Positions 21,445 through 33,510 of a stretch of DNA of 64,000 nucleotides are shown one piece after another (positions within the stretch are counted from its first letter, which is position 1; each line of letters opens with the position of its first letter). The position numbers were made by a program, and so were the translations under genes. The notes under the pieces are model-generated. The model was not told where the DNA came from. It ran no database searches and saw only the letters and a list, made by a program, of their open reading frames with translations. Origin of the DNA: Gymnopus androsaceus JB14 (Eukaryota; Basidiomycota; Agaricomycetes; Agaricales; Omphalotaceae); NCBI GenBank assembly GCA_009733575.1, contig ML769392.1, positions 522,653 to 586,652 of the forward strand, written 5' to 3'.

Positions 21445-24400
21445 ATGGCGCAAAAGCGTACCCTTGAAGACGCGACCTCTACACACAAACCAAAGAAACC
21501 CAAAACCACCGAGCATGTTGCACCTACTGCAGCAGCCTCGAATCTTACCGCAGATGAGGTCGATTTTCCTCGAGGTGGTGGAACCAGCTTTACTCCATTA
21601 GAAGTCAAAGCCATACGCGCAGAAGCAGTAAAAGAGGCCAATGACGAATTATTCACTGTATGTTCCTTTTCTACTATCTATTCTGAATCTAATTCCTTTC
21701 AGGAATCCGAGCCAGCCTCAAAAAAAGCCAAAAAGTCCAAGCGAAAATCTGAAGCTGGTACAGCTAAAAGTTCTACTGAAAAGAGCGACCGTGTTGCACG
21801 AATTGAGCATCTCAATTACAAGGTGTGTAACATACTTTAAGAGCATGTCATTCTATGCTCAAATTCCGTTATAGCGGATGAGCGTCGGAATGAAGATATT
21901 CGGTCAAATCGTATCTATACAACCTCTTGCACTTGTTGTGTCCCTACCGAACCAGCTATTCGGCCATGTTCCAATCACCAACATCTCTTCTCAATTTACT
22001 TCTTTACTGGAGAGTATGGACGTTGACGAGGACGACGAGGACGAAGAAAATTTAGAGGATGAGCAAGCCGAGTCGCGCTCCAAAGTCCCCGAGCTCTCCG
22101 ACATGTTCCACCCCGGACAGTATGTTCGCGCTACAGTGACGACTATTTACGTCCCTGGTACTACCGATGTGACTGGACTCGGGAAATCTCGAGACGAGAC
22201 AGCTAAAGCTAGCCGGAGGATCGAGTTGAGTTTGAGTCCCGAGAAGGTCAATGCTGAAATGCAAAAATCCGATCTCAAGGCTGGTTATGTACGTTTACAT
22301 TTCAATCTTCTAAACATAATGAGTATTGACGCGATCCATAGACTCTATCAGTCTCGGTAAAAAGCGTAGAAGACCACGGCTATCTTCTTGATCTTGGTAT
22401 ACCGGATGTATCTGGATTCCTTAGTTTCAAAGATGCCAAATCTAGGCAAATTACGAGTCGGCCAGCTTCTGGATGCAACTGTTTCCTCTATTTCCAAGAA
22501 TGGACGGACATGCAATGTTACTCTTGATCCCGAAACATTCAGCTCGTCCACGGTAAGGACTTGTTGATCATCATACGACGACTTGAAGCTGATTAAAATT
22601 TACACACAGCTCACAGAAATTGGCAACGTTTCTTCAGTCCTGCCTGGTACTCTGGTGCAGACGTTGATCACAGCTGTGCATCCTACAGGATTCAATCTTC
22701 AAGTACTTGGATTCTTTGATGGAACCGTCGATGAGTTTCATTTACCTCGTAAAATGACTGAAAAGAGTCATAAAGTGGGTAAAAAAGTGAAAGCGAGAGT
22801 ATTGTATTATCTGCCATCTACGCCGCCGAAACTTGCTTTGAGCTTGAATGAGCATGTTGTTGGGTTAACGAACTGCAAGGTCCAGCCGAAGACCTCGAAG
22901 ACGAGCCTCTTCCATTGCAAGAGGCTTATCCTATAGGAACGTTGGTCAACGACGTGAAAGGTCTTGAGGGTTGAAGCAGAGCGTGGATTGACGGTTCGCT
23001 TGGATTCAGAGATCGACGGGTTTGTGCACGTACGTTCCTTCTTACTCGATTGCTTTACCTGTCCTTAGTATCATTGTAGATCTCTCATATCTCGGACGAC
23101 CATACACCATCTTTGTCGAATTCAGGTCTGTGGAAGCTTGGGTCTCTGCACCGAGCAAGGGTTCTGGGTTACTATCCATTCGACGGCCTCCTCCAACTCT
23201 CGCTGAAGCCATCTATCCTGGAACAGAAATACCTTCAAGTCGCAGATGTCCAAGTCGGTGAAATCGTCAAAGGCACTATCAAGAAGCTTGGCGACTCTGG
23301 ATTATTCGTCTCGTTATCCGGAAACGTTGATGGAGTGGTTTGGCCAAATCATTACGCAGATATCGTATTGAAGAACCCATCTAAAAGGTTCAAAGTGGGG
23401 GCTACCATCAAGTGTCGCGTAATGTATTTAATTTTTATCTCTCTTCCAATTTTGACCAACCAACCCTTGTCGACAGGTACTCGTCGTAGATCCCGAAAAA
23501 AACCGCGTCTTCTTGACGGCGAAAAAATCACTTATTGACTCGGATCTGCCTCGTATCACCAGCTTTGAGGCGGCGAAAGTCGGTTTAGTGACCCATGGAG
23601 TGGTCTTCAAAGTGCTCCCCAAGGCTTTGATGATCGAGTTTTATAACAACGTGAAGGCGATTATTCCTATCAAGGAAGTCAGGTATGATACATCCAATGA
23701 GTTTGGTGTAGTTTCTTACACTTTACTTAGCGAAGAGTCGATAGACAATCTCTCTTCCTTATACTCTGCTGGAAAGGTGGTCAAAGTCCGCATCGTAACC
23801 TTGAAAACCGAGGAGAACACCATAATAGCCAGTATCCGGAAATCTGGAGGTGTCTACAAAACGTTCAATACAGATATCTCTGGAGTCGATATTGGGAATA
23901 TTCTGGAAGGAGTGGTTGCCGAAATCCACAAAGAGAACATTATTTTATCTCTGCAGCCTAGTAACGTGCGAGCGCTCATCTCCATAAACAATCTGGCAAA
24001 TCATCGCGGCCTCTCCCCAGCTCAACTCAAAGTTGTTCTCAAGACGGACGACAAACTCGAGGATCTGGTCGTGGTATCACGAAATACGGAGGATAACTTT
24101 GTTATAGTAGCTAACAAGCCGAAACCAAAGCCCACACTCGTCAAAACCACCATCTCGATGGACACTGTCGAGATAGGCCAGACAGTGGGCGGTAGGGTAG
24201 TCCGACATACAGCCCATGGCGCCCTTGTCAAACTTCCTTCCAATATCGGAGGCATTCTGCACCCTACCGATGTCTCTGACGATTTCGGCTCTGCGTCGGC
24301 CTTTCCTGCTGTGGACTCGATATTGAAAGCAGCAGTTGTTTCGGTTGACAAGGACAGAAAACAACTGACCCTTTCAACTCGACGCTCGAGGATGTATCCT

Positions 24401-26450
24401 GATCAAGCCGGTACGGTTGTGGATCGCGAGATTAGCGAAATTTCGGATCTGCATGTTGGGGCTACAGTGCGAGGTTTCATCAAGAGCATTACGGATCATG
24501 GGCTGTTTCGTTACTGTCGGATCGGAATATCGATGCTCGAGTCCAAATTCGAGAGCTTTTTGACGATGTTAGTGCAAGTTAAACTTCTTTTCGATAGCCG
24601 GTACTGACGTTAATGCAGTTCATAAAAGATTGGAAGCCCAACTTCGAGCTCCATCAACTTGTGCAAAGGCCGTATCCTTAGGTGAGCCACCACTTTATCG
24701 GAATAAATTCAATTCTCATAGTAGTGTTCAGCGCGGATGCCAATGCTAAAAAAGTGGAGATGACTCTTCGGTCAGGCGATCTATCAAAGCCCGTCGCTTT
24801 AACTTTGTCAAGCCTTTCTGTCGGACAACATCTGGAAGGATCCGTGAAGAGGATAGAGGAGTACGGTCTGTTCATACAGATTGATAAGTTCAAAATTAAG
24901 TGGTCTTTGTCACAAGTCTGAGGTGAAACAAAAATTTTTCGTATAATCCTTGCATTCATTCTCTGATACTCTATTGACAGCTTTCCGACAACAAGGAAGC
25001 AGATACTGCTATCGCTCTCCGTGGTTTCCGAGAAAACGACCGAGTGAAAGCTGTCGTCGTTGGCATCAAGGACAAACGACTATCTCTCAGTTTGAAACCT
25101 TCCCACTTTTCCGAAGAGGATTTTACTCCAGAAAATGACGGCGACGAGCACGAGGCCGGTGACCAGTCCATGGAAGCACTCGATGGCGTAGACAGTGAAT
25201 CGAATGGCGAAGCTTCAGACGAGGAATCTGACGATGAGGAGGTCGCAATGCAAGTCGATGTTGACGTTCAAGCCTCGACCCCAACCCAAGCAAACGTCTT
25301 CAACGAAAAAACCCTCCAATGGTCCGCTGAAGCTCTCTTCCGGTTTCCAATGGTTTGGGAACACTGTCAACGTCGATGCCGAGTCCTCCAGCGATTCGGA
25401 AGACAGCGATAATGAAGCCCCGTCGAAGAAGAAAAAGAAGAAGCAGCGCAAAGAGATCGAACAGGATTTGACGGCCCAAATGCATACCAAAGCTCCAGAG
25501 TCCAATGCAGATTTCGAGCGATTGCTCCTTGGATCTCCCAACTCATCATATCTTTGGATTCAATACATGTCATTCCAGTTGCAGCTTTCTGAGATAGAGA
25601 AGGCTCGAGAAATCGGGCGTCGTGCACTGGAGAAGATCAGCTTCAGAGAAGAGGCAGGAGAAGCTCAATGTTTGGATTGCGCTTCTCAACCTAGAGAACG
25701 CGTACGGGACAGAGGAAACCTTGGAGAAGGTCTTCAAAGACGCCGCTCGAGCAAATGACTCTAAGACAGTTCACTTGCGGCTTGCTTCTATTCTTGACCA
25801 GTCAGGCAAGCACAAGGTATGCTGATGATATGCTGTTTATTTAACAATGCTAACCCGTCGCCTTAGAAAGCAGAGGAGCAATACAAGCGAACAGGTAAAA
25901 AGTTCGGCCTTAGTTCCAAGGTCTGGACTCTCTTTGCAGAGCACTATCTCCAGAGGGGAGAAATAGAAGAATCAAGAAAACTTCTTTCTCGTGCTTTACA
26001 GAGCTTGGAGAAGCGAAAACGTGAGTTGTGTGTTCATAAAAATTCAGTTGCCAGCTAAGTGAAAGACAGACTTGAAAACCATCTCTCGATTCGCTCAGCT
26101 CGAGTATAAGCTCGGTGAACCTGAAAGAGGTAAAACTCTTTTTGAAGGAATTATAGACTCTCATCCCAAGCGCTGGGATATGTGGTCGGTTTATATGGAC
26201 ATGGAGGCAGGTCAATCCGACATACAGAGCTTAAGGTCAAATATCCTTGATTCATGTTAAAACCTTGTTCTTACTTTTTTGCAGGAGTCTTTTCGATCGC
26301 GTCCTTCAATTGAAACTGACAAGTCACAAAGCAAAATCATTCTTCAAGAAGTGGTTAGAATTAGAGCGACGTTTAGGTGATGAGGAAGGGGCAGAGATGG
26401 TGAAGCAAAAGGCCGTCGAGTGGACCCAGAAATCTAATACTTTGTCATGA
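21445..26450 (+). CDS. RRP5: RRP5 rRNA-processing factor (S1 repeats + HAT repeats)
   Basis: This large nucleolar protein is needed for early 18S and 5.8S pre-rRNA cleavages. A basic N-terminus ([17 protein letters not shown]) precedes many S1 RNA-binding repeats; recurring motifs include [70 protein letters not shown] and [18 protein letters not shown]. An acidic linker and GFQWFGNTV lead to C-terminal HAT/TPR repeats ([76 protein letters not shown]). At least seven isolated 1-nt frame breaks are needed to read it (near 22448, 22870, 22960, 24509, 24522, 25308 and 25654), far more than in any neighbour. Conservation persists across all of them. Confidence 0.9.
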
Positions 26451-27625
26451 TTATGCATTTCAATCGACATTGCAGCAGCTACAGCTGCGCATAGAATACA
26501 TATACGGAGATAACAGAAAGCACGAAAGTAAGATAAAGTGATGTGAATGGACAGTCGAGATGCTATAACGGTAGATACATTGAGGATGCGGCGAGTTGCC
26601 TCTGTCAATCGTCAAGTTCACTTGAGAGGTGTTCGAACGCCAGAGCATTTTCTGAGCTCGAGGTGCTTGCGCGTCAGACAGATATAGCGGATACTGGACG
26701 CTATCCAAAGGTGGGTTCCCCGAGGAGGAGATTTATCTTGTAAGAAAGCCGCTCGTTTTCTCGCCGCAACGTAATGTTTTCGTTGCTTAGTTTTTCCAAC
26801 AGAGTTTCCTCTCGACCTCCTTTAGCGATCATTAACGATGACTGCAGACGCTCGACTTCGAGTTGTAGGTCCTCCGCCTGAGTCAGACGATCATCAGACT
26901 CTCGCTGTGAAGCAACAGGCTTGTCCCGCAGACTTTCAAGCTCATTCTCCAAAGGATCAAGCCTTGCATTGACCTCGGTGTTCTCTGTCTGGGTCCGTAG
27001 CAGTTGCCGTCGAGTTTCGATGACCTGGGCGCGCATGGCTTCGTTCCCGTCATCGGATGAGGGAGTGACGCGAGGTTTACCAGCACGTGTGGCATCCAAC
27101 TCGGCCTGTAGTGCAGTGTTGGCATTTTTTTGTTTCGTCAATTCTTCTCGCATTCGTCGCATCATTTTTTCAGTACCCATGTGAAATGAGAGCGTCAGAT
27201 TGTGGTTCAGAGAGACATATTTATGACAACTGCCACTTACTTGACATAATGAACTGCGAGCTGGTAATCCTCTTCCATGGTCTGCATCCTCGCTTTGTAG
27301 ACTCGCTCTGTATCTTCCAGTTTCCGCTCCGCTTCCTCTGCTCGAGCTTCACTGTCACCCGAAGGCTCCTCGGATGAGGGCTTCGTTGATCTCGCTCGTT
27401 CCAGTTGCTTCGAAAGCTGGTCCACCTGGTCCTCGAGCTCACGAGTCCGAAGAACAGCCTTGGAAAGTTCACGCTCAGTGTTCTCGTGCAAGCGTGTCCG
27501 CTCAGCCAGTTTGTTTTCCAACTCTACCAGAGCTACGGGCGAAGCACCATCGTGTGACCGTGACCGTGCGGGGAGGTCGAGGTCGTCCTCGTCGACGCTG
27601 AGACCATTTTCTGCCATGTAGATAC
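26213..27625. repeat. segmental duplication, copy A (RRP5 3' end + Tea1 3' end)
   Basis: Starting at GTCAATCCGACATACAGAGC, this stretch matches 33693-35225 closely and stops matching just after CATTTTCTGCCATGTAG. It covers the last RRP5 exon and intron, the convergent gap and the C-terminal part of the Tea1-like gene. Copy A lacks about 110 bp of the gap and Tea1 tail present in copy B. Confidence 0.92.
26460..27617 (-). pseudogene. truncated Tea1/Kelch coiled-coil copy
   Basis: It reads [20 protein letters not shown], then the coiled coil ([37 protein letters not shown] end), an intron and [16 protein letters not shown]. It stops after LLLGEPTFG at 26703-26701. The intact gene continues for another 60 or so residues there. 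The Kelch domain and most of the coiled coil are missing, so it is a relic of the segmental duplication. A short coiled-coil product from the internal Met is conceivable. Confidence 0.8.
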
Positions 27626-29035
27626 AAAGAAAGTATGTGTAGTTTAGGATAGAATGGCTCTTAGGGTGCGTCAGTTCGAAGGTTGTATCGAGGGTTGCAA
27701 GTACCTACCAGCCAAGATAAAAGAAATGGAGGAAGAAATAAAAAACGAGGATGTAGTTCAAGTTTGAGTTGAGGAACTCTTTTAACGTCGACTTGAGTTT
27801 CCAAACTGTATACCGCACCTGGAGACCTCGTCAGATATGGGCAGTTTAGTGAATTCCGATTCCCAAGGCGACTAGATGCAGTTGCAGATTATATACAACT
27901 AGCTGACGACGTCGAAAGCAACAAAGTTGGTATCCCATCCGTGAATTAGGCGAAAGCCAATCTTGAACTTGTAGCAGTGAGCTTCCTTCCTTCCAGATAT
28001 ATATATCGTAGTCTTCACAAGACAATTCGGTCTTCATCCACAAATCAACCTTTCCCCGAGAGGTCGAGGTGTCGGAAGGTCGAGACCAGATGATTCCTCC
28101 TCTGTAGTTCTAATCAAGGAACCCGCTCTGGCAAATGCAGCTGTGGCAAGTTGCGATGCCACTACAGATACATAGCAGTTGGGCCAGAGCTAGCAGATCA
28201 TCAAATTATCGTAGGCACCGCATACCATCATCATTATATCCTTCTCGACCAACAAACAAAGAAAAAGCTATGCGCCAGTCGTATAGATGCTGGTCCTTCC
28301 CCTCCATTAATTGCCGGCCGTCGAGCACCGCTAGGGTGAGAGCAGAGCGCAGAGCGTATGCCGTAGGCTCCAGATAATCCCAATTCCTTTGTACCACCTT
28401 GCGTGAACTCGATTCGTCTTTCTTTCAATTCCTACTCATCCATCCAATCCAATTCCTTCTTGAATCTCTCCTTGGGCTCCGTCCCTGGTTCCGACTCCGA
28501 TTGCGTAGTATAACCGTCTGCAGGAATTGGGTACTAAGCAGTTGCCAGTACTAGGAACTAGTGGGAAGCACGCGCAGCGGAGGCTGGAGGAGGAGGGAAG
28601 AGGGAAGAGCTAGCGGGATTCGGACCGCTTGTAAGTGTAACTGTCAATTGACATGAGCATGAGCAGTGGAGCCTTCGAAGAAAGTCGCGGAGTAGGATGC
28701 CAGGCATGTCATTGATTCGAACTCGGAGTGCGGGTAGCGCTCGACTTTATCGATATACAACGTGTAGGGTTTTAGGATTCGTGGAAAGAACCACAGCCGA
28801 GCTATAGACAGCAAAAAATGGCGCGAACTGCTCATGCCAATGAGCTCCGATTCCCGAGAGCTTTCGGCTCATTCAAATTGTAAAATCTGGGATCGTCGTT
28901 CCATCATAAGGATTCCAATGAATTCGGCAGTGAATAGACGTTGCAATCGACTCTGAGAACAATGGTAGTGGCAAAGAAATGAAATGAAGATTTCGGCCTA
29001 TTTCGGCGCGGAGCGCTTATTGCTGTCATGTTCCG
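27626..29035. other. repeat-island left part, no gene seen
   Basis: No frame shows a domain or consistent splicing. The stretch begins the 6-kb island between the two duplicated junction copies. Confidence 0.5.
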
Positions 29036-29043
29036 CTTCTACG

Positions 29044-29379
29044 CAAGGGGCATTCGGCACCAGAACGGCAGACAAAGGGCTCTTAACGTGACTTGTCATG
29101 TCGTCATCAAAATACCAATGCCGATCTAGGCGCTTAATGATAATCGCACCGAGCTTTTTGCGTCGTAAAGGGCAAGAGCGCTATTACTAAAGTAAGTAGT
29201 TGGCTATGGTAGTTACAGCGTATATAAGTGTAGTAGCAAATATTGTATGGGTATGCGGGAGTGTGGATGAAAAGTTAAGCGTACTAGTGCTGGGCGCGCT
29301 AATTAGAGTCTCGCGTGGTACCTTTCCTAACTAGGCAAGGTAGGTGACGGTCTGCCATTCGGATGCCGAATGCCCCTTG
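29044..29379. mobile_element. 336-bp hAT-like MITE
   Basis: The ends are inverted repeats starting CAAGGGGCATTCGGCA, with about 28 of 31 positions matching over the arm. They are flanked on both sides by an identical 8-bp direct repeat CTTCTACG (29036-29043 and 29380-29387). An 8-bp target duplication and CA-started inverted ends are the hAT pattern. The interior has no coding capacity, so any movement would need a transposase from elsewhere. Confidence 0.85.
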
Positions 29380-29387
29380 CTTCTACG

Positions 29388-29853
29388 ACACCAGCAGCAA
29401 GAGTAGAACCACAAAACAAGAAATAATTACGCCGGCTCTAACGTGAGTAAATACTGTACTTCGAGAAGAGCAAAAAAAACAATAGTGGGACATGAAAAAA
29501 GGTCCTGGAAAAGTCGAAGACAATTCCGTGGCCATTGGAGGGACGACGAGAGGAGTCATCCCAAGCTCGAGATGGCATGTACTTAGTAAATGGGAGTACT
29601 AGGTAGGTAAAAACTGGCGCGGTCACATTGAGAGCCGCACTGCCAGAGAATGTCATGCTGTATCAGGCTGAGCTCAATCCAAGGAATGTTTGGTAAGGGA
29701 AGGGAAACAACTGAAGCTGATGTCGATATCAATACCATACCCAAGAAATGAAGTACCGATTCGGACGAATTGGAAAATCAATGAGAAAACCACGCTTGTG
29801 TGGCGAAGATCTCAAAGAATATCGCAGTGAGGCAAGCGGGAATCACGCCTGAC
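29388..29853. other. repeat-island, no gene seen
   Basis: Short minus-strand frames only, with a hydrophobic stretch near 29460-29500 but no family motif. Confidence 0.45.
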
Positions 29854-30022
29854 GAAGCATCCACCTTTATCAATACAGAACGGATCTGGTAAGCCTGAGC
29901 AGGATCAGCAGGATCTGGTTGCTGTACCATAGAGCGCCAGACGAAGCATCCACCTTATTATCAGTACAAAACGGATCTGGTAAGCCTGAGCAGGATCTGG
30001 TTGCTGTACCATAGAGTTGTGC
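29854..30022. repeat. 79-bp minisatellite, cluster A (2 copies)
   Basis: Copies start at 29854 and 29943, each beginning GAAGCATCCACCTTAT and running through CGGATCTGGTAAGCCTGAGC to GAGCGCCAGAC. Copy 1 has a small internal duplication of GATCAGCAG. It ends with TTGTGCAAGACGTCAACC, as cluster B does. Confidence 0.92.
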
Positions 30023-30040
30023 AAGACGTCAACCAGGTGG

Positions 30041-30779
30041 TATGACGTCATTTCTCATCGGAAAAAGAGGCCGCATGACAGTACAATCTACTTGATGTAC
30101 TCGGTGAATTGTGCTCGTACATCCTACTTGATTAGTGATCAATGTACTTTGTTTGCTTAATTTATATATAATGTAAGCTGTTAAAGTACTTAGGACACGT
30201 TAAACTGTACATTTCAGTTGATTTGGCGGGCCCTTGTGACTGTGAACAACCCATTTCAGACCGAAATTTTGCATTTTTGAGGCAATTCTGGGCATGTCAC
30301 ACCAAAAGAGTTCAAAATGTGACCTGTGACCTGGTCAAAATAGTACAGTATACCTAGTTAAAAGTAGATATAATCACAAGTAAGTTCCAGTAGTGTAGGT
30401 GTTGGATTTGATTTTTGACGAGTGCCGTTGTTCGCTAATTGGAATAATATTTACTATATATATTATTCCCTGTAGTGTGTAGATCTCATCCGTTTGCCTC
30501 CCGACTCCCACTACGAGGCTCAAACGGAATATATCGTTTGACTCTGCTCTTCTCGAGTGACGCCGTACCCGTGTATCCAACAGTAGGACATGTACCAGAT
30601 CCAATGGCCTCAAGTGAAAAATGAAGTAGATAATTCTAGATACAATGTACGCAAGAGGAGCATGATCACGATCTCATATACACACACACAGTAGAAATAC
30701 ATGCTCGAAGTACGTCAATCAAGTAGAATCATAATATTTTGATCAACATGTACATTAAATGATGAGAACTGACTTCATA
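30041..30779. mobile_element. 739-bp inverted-repeat element inserted in a repeat unit
   Basis: The left end is TATGACGTCATTTCTCATC; the reverse complement of the right end is TATGAAGTCAGTTCTCATC (17 of 19 match). Weaker inverted similarity (TCTACTTGAT, then GTACT) continues inward. It is flanked by identical 6-bp repeats AGGTGG at 30035-30040 and 30780-30785. A paralogous uninterrupted copy of the target lies at about 31287-31330. No open frame of transposase size is present, so it is non-autonomous. The superfamily is unassigned; six-base target duplications are uncommon. Confidence 0.82.
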
Positions 30780-30780
30780 A

Positions 30781-30890
30781 GGTGGGCCTGTTGAGTCGGG
30801 TCCGAAATGAAGTTATTATTGCTTACTTGCCTACATGTGTATGCCACTGGCACCTATGATCTTAAGTGGTCGGGTGTATTTGTATACGTT
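30781..30890. repeat. 110-bp direct repeat, copy 1
   Basis: It runs from GGTGGGCCTGTTGAGTCGGG to TGTATTTGTATACGTT and matches 31305-31411 with a few changes and a 3-bp length difference. Confidence 0.9.
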
Positions 30891-31290
30891 GAAGCATCCA
30901 CCTTTATCAATACAAAACGGATCTGGTAAGCCTGAGCAGGATCTGGTATCTGGTTGCTGTAACATAGAGCGCCAGACGAAGCATCCACCTTATCAGTACA
31001 AAACGGATCTGGTAAGTCTGAGCAGGATCTGGTTGCTGTAACATAGAGCGCCAGACGAAGCATCCACCTTATCAGTACAAAACGGATCTGGTAAGCCTGA
31101 GCAGGATCTGGTTGCGGTAACATAGAGCGCCAGACGAAGCATCCACCCTATCAGTACAAAACGGATCTGGTAAGTCTGAGCAGGATCTGGTTGCAGTAAC
31201 ATAGAGCGCCAGACGAAGCATCCACCTTATCAGTACAAAACGGATCTGGTAAGCCTGAGCAGGATCTGGTTGCTGTACCATAGAGTTGTG
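30891..31290. repeat. 79-bp minisatellite, cluster B (5 copies)
   Basis: Unit starts are at 30891, 30978, 31057, 31136 and 31215, with exact 79-bp spacing for the last copies. Copies differ by single bases (TAAGCCTG/TAAGTCTG, GCTGTAAC/GCGGTAAC). The first copy carries an extra GATCTGGTATCTG stretch. Confidence 0.95.
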
Positions 31291-31304
31291 CAAGACGTCA
31301 ACCA

Positions 31305-31411
31305 GGTGGGCCTGTTGAGTCGGGTCCGAAATGAAGTTATTATTGCTTACTCTACACGTGTATGCCACTGGCACCTATGATCTTAAGCGGTCGGGTGTAT
31401 TTGTATACGTT
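31305..31411. repeat. 110-bp direct repeat, copy 2
   Basis: Second copy of the unit at 30781-30890. It directly follows the uninterrupted AGGTGG target site. Confidence 0.9.
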
Positions 31412-31692
31412 AGCCTTCAGAAGAGGTTGAGTATAGAAGTCTAAGACTCAGTAAGAGGTCCTACATACCATCTGGGACGTGACCCCAAATATGTTCGAAG
31501 TTTATTGCACAAATTTGAATTGAAATCGACGTGCCCGTCCTGGTTCGAGGACAAAACTGGATCGAACACCAAAATCCAACCAATGTTCCTAATAACATTA
31601 ATGTGTGTAGTCAACCACATGCTGTAAACTGTAGTCTTTAAAAGAAACTCAAGTCCATCGGCATTTTCACCACCCTCTTCTCTCTATTATAG
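31412..31692. other. upstream region of the zinc-finger gene
   Basis: No coding signal; it should hold the promoter of the following gene. Confidence 0.4.
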
Positions 31693-32734
31693 ATGCAAGC
31701 CCCGACTTTGACCGAACAAGCAACTTGTGCACATTGTGGGAGCTGGTTGTCGCTATGGTGCATCCGCTGCCAGAGTGCAAGGTATTGCTCTCTTTGACCT
31801 ATTTGATATATGTTTTAATGCATCTTGAATCGCAGTTCCGACACTAGGCCAGATCTTTTTCGTCAGCACATTAATCTCTTAGTACCTCTCGAAGGGCAGG
31901 AAGAGTAAGCAATGCTTATTTTTATGGATGCACAGAGACCTAAATTTGCTGCCAGTGGTGATGCCAATTGGATGGTCCGTTCCGACATCACGAATGAAAT
32001 GCAATTATCCAGTGAATCTACTGAAGAGCTTCAAAAAAACTGGGCTAGCGACATGAATATCCCCGAACACACATACTTGAAGGGGACACCTAGTCTGGAT
32101 ACCCATCCAGTATCTGTGGACCTGACACCATCCCAGTACGGTCCCACCCTTTTCCCCGCCTCCAGCCTATTTTTCTCCCAATCCGGACAGCAGTTAGTAA
32201 GCCCCCAATGGATGGACCCTTTACAATACGTCCACGCATGCGCCGCGGCCAGCGCTCCGTCACCATCGCCAGCACCATCGCCGAGTGTATACTTCCCTCC
32301 ATTAGGATCCCAGTCAGCGCTGTACACATTGAATGGTATACCCTTAGCACACTCCCAAACCTTGTCCCTGCTGTCGCCATCGCCGGCACCATCATTCAGT
32401 ATTCCGTCGCCCAGCGTATACTTCCCTCCTTCAGGATCTCAGTCAGCAGCGTACACGACGAATGATCTACCCCCACAAGGTGGGGGTTTTTATTGTTCCG
32501 CTTGCCAGACAATATTGGCAAGTAAACAAAGTCTAGAAGGTAAGCATGGGTTTTTTTTTTTTTTGCCTTTATTAATTTATGAATCGAACTGACTAGTTCA
32601 TACTAGGGCATGTCGAAGCTAAACATAACAAGAGCAAACGATTTAGCTGTTCATACTGTGGAAAGAAATTCCCATACCCGCAATCTCAGGCTCGTCATGA
32701 AAAGTACAATTGTCCTGTCATTCATGCGTCCTGA
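31693..32734 (+). CDS. zinc-ribbon / two-finger C2H2 protein inside the repeat island
   Basis: Exons are 31693-31781, 31836-31881, 31936-32539 and 32607-32734; all junctions are in phase and introns are 54, 54 and 67 nt. The N-terminus has CAHC and CIRC pairs (a zinc-ribbon-like CxxC...CxxC). The middle is Ser/Pro-rich, with an internal repeat of PSPSVYFPP and GSQSA. The C-terminus has two C2H2-like fingers: CSACQTI ending HVEAKH, and CSYCGKKF ending RHEKYNC. DNA or RNA binding is inferred. The gene sits wholly between duplication copies A and B. I cannot name it. Confidence 0.65.
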
Positions 32735-33510
32735 GCTTGAACGTACCGTCACCTCAGAGAATATTCCGAATCACTGTGATTTATAGCATTAGATTGACTC
32801 TCCGTAATAAAAACTATATCGTCTGAAAAAGTTAGTGAAAGTTGAATAAAACTCAGGTTATACTCGCACATACAAAAGATCATACAAAAGATCATACAAA
32901 AGATCGGACACACCAAAGTAGATATATACTTAAGTAGTAATGGCTTGCTTGCGAGCCAGAGTCTGTCCAAGTTTTAAAGGGATCCCATATATGACCTAGT
33001 CACTGAGTCGAAAAGATTCCAAACTGGCAGAACACTTAACAGAGTAATCTTGAATGGATTTATAATTATACTGCGGCCTTTTGCATACCAGCGAAGAGAC
33101 TAGGATGAGGCAAGGAATTTTTCTGGAGCTCGTAAGCATGAAATTACAAGAGCGTAGCTTTATGAGTATTGAGGAGATGGATGTATGTGGCAAAGTGCAA
33201 TCTTGAATTGATCTTGAACTTGAAATGAAAGGCTTTGATCGACTAATCATCAAAACTCACAGAAGCTACTGGCACGAGTCTAAACTTGAAGCTTCTCGAC
33301 TCGGATGATGTCGGAGGTCTCAGTCTTCTCATCATGATTGAAGTACAGTACATTCCGGGTATAGTTGAAAGAGCGAAAAAGAAATGCCCAGTTCCAAGCA
33401 ACATTGGAACTTGAAAAAGCTTGATAAAATGGGGCTTCTAGCTTCCCCCATCCAATGTACTTACATAGAAGGAATGTACCACTGTGCTGAAAGGAATACG
33501 TCTTTTTCTC
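32735..33510. other. island right part, no gene seen
   Basis: A triplet of the 12-mer ATCATACAAAAG lies near 32877-32905. Nothing coding is supported. Confidence 0.45.

Noticed and set aside
28590..28660. tRNA-like stretch (GGTCCGAATCCCGC on the minus strand)
   Set aside because: The T-arm does not pair over five bases, the loop has C where the second T should be, and no acceptor or D-arm fits.
30781..31411. Direct repeats flanking the 5-copy array read as LTRs of a retroelement
   Set aside because: The repeats lack TG...CA ends, and there is no primer-binding site, polypurine tract or coding region between them. Tandem duplication explains them better.
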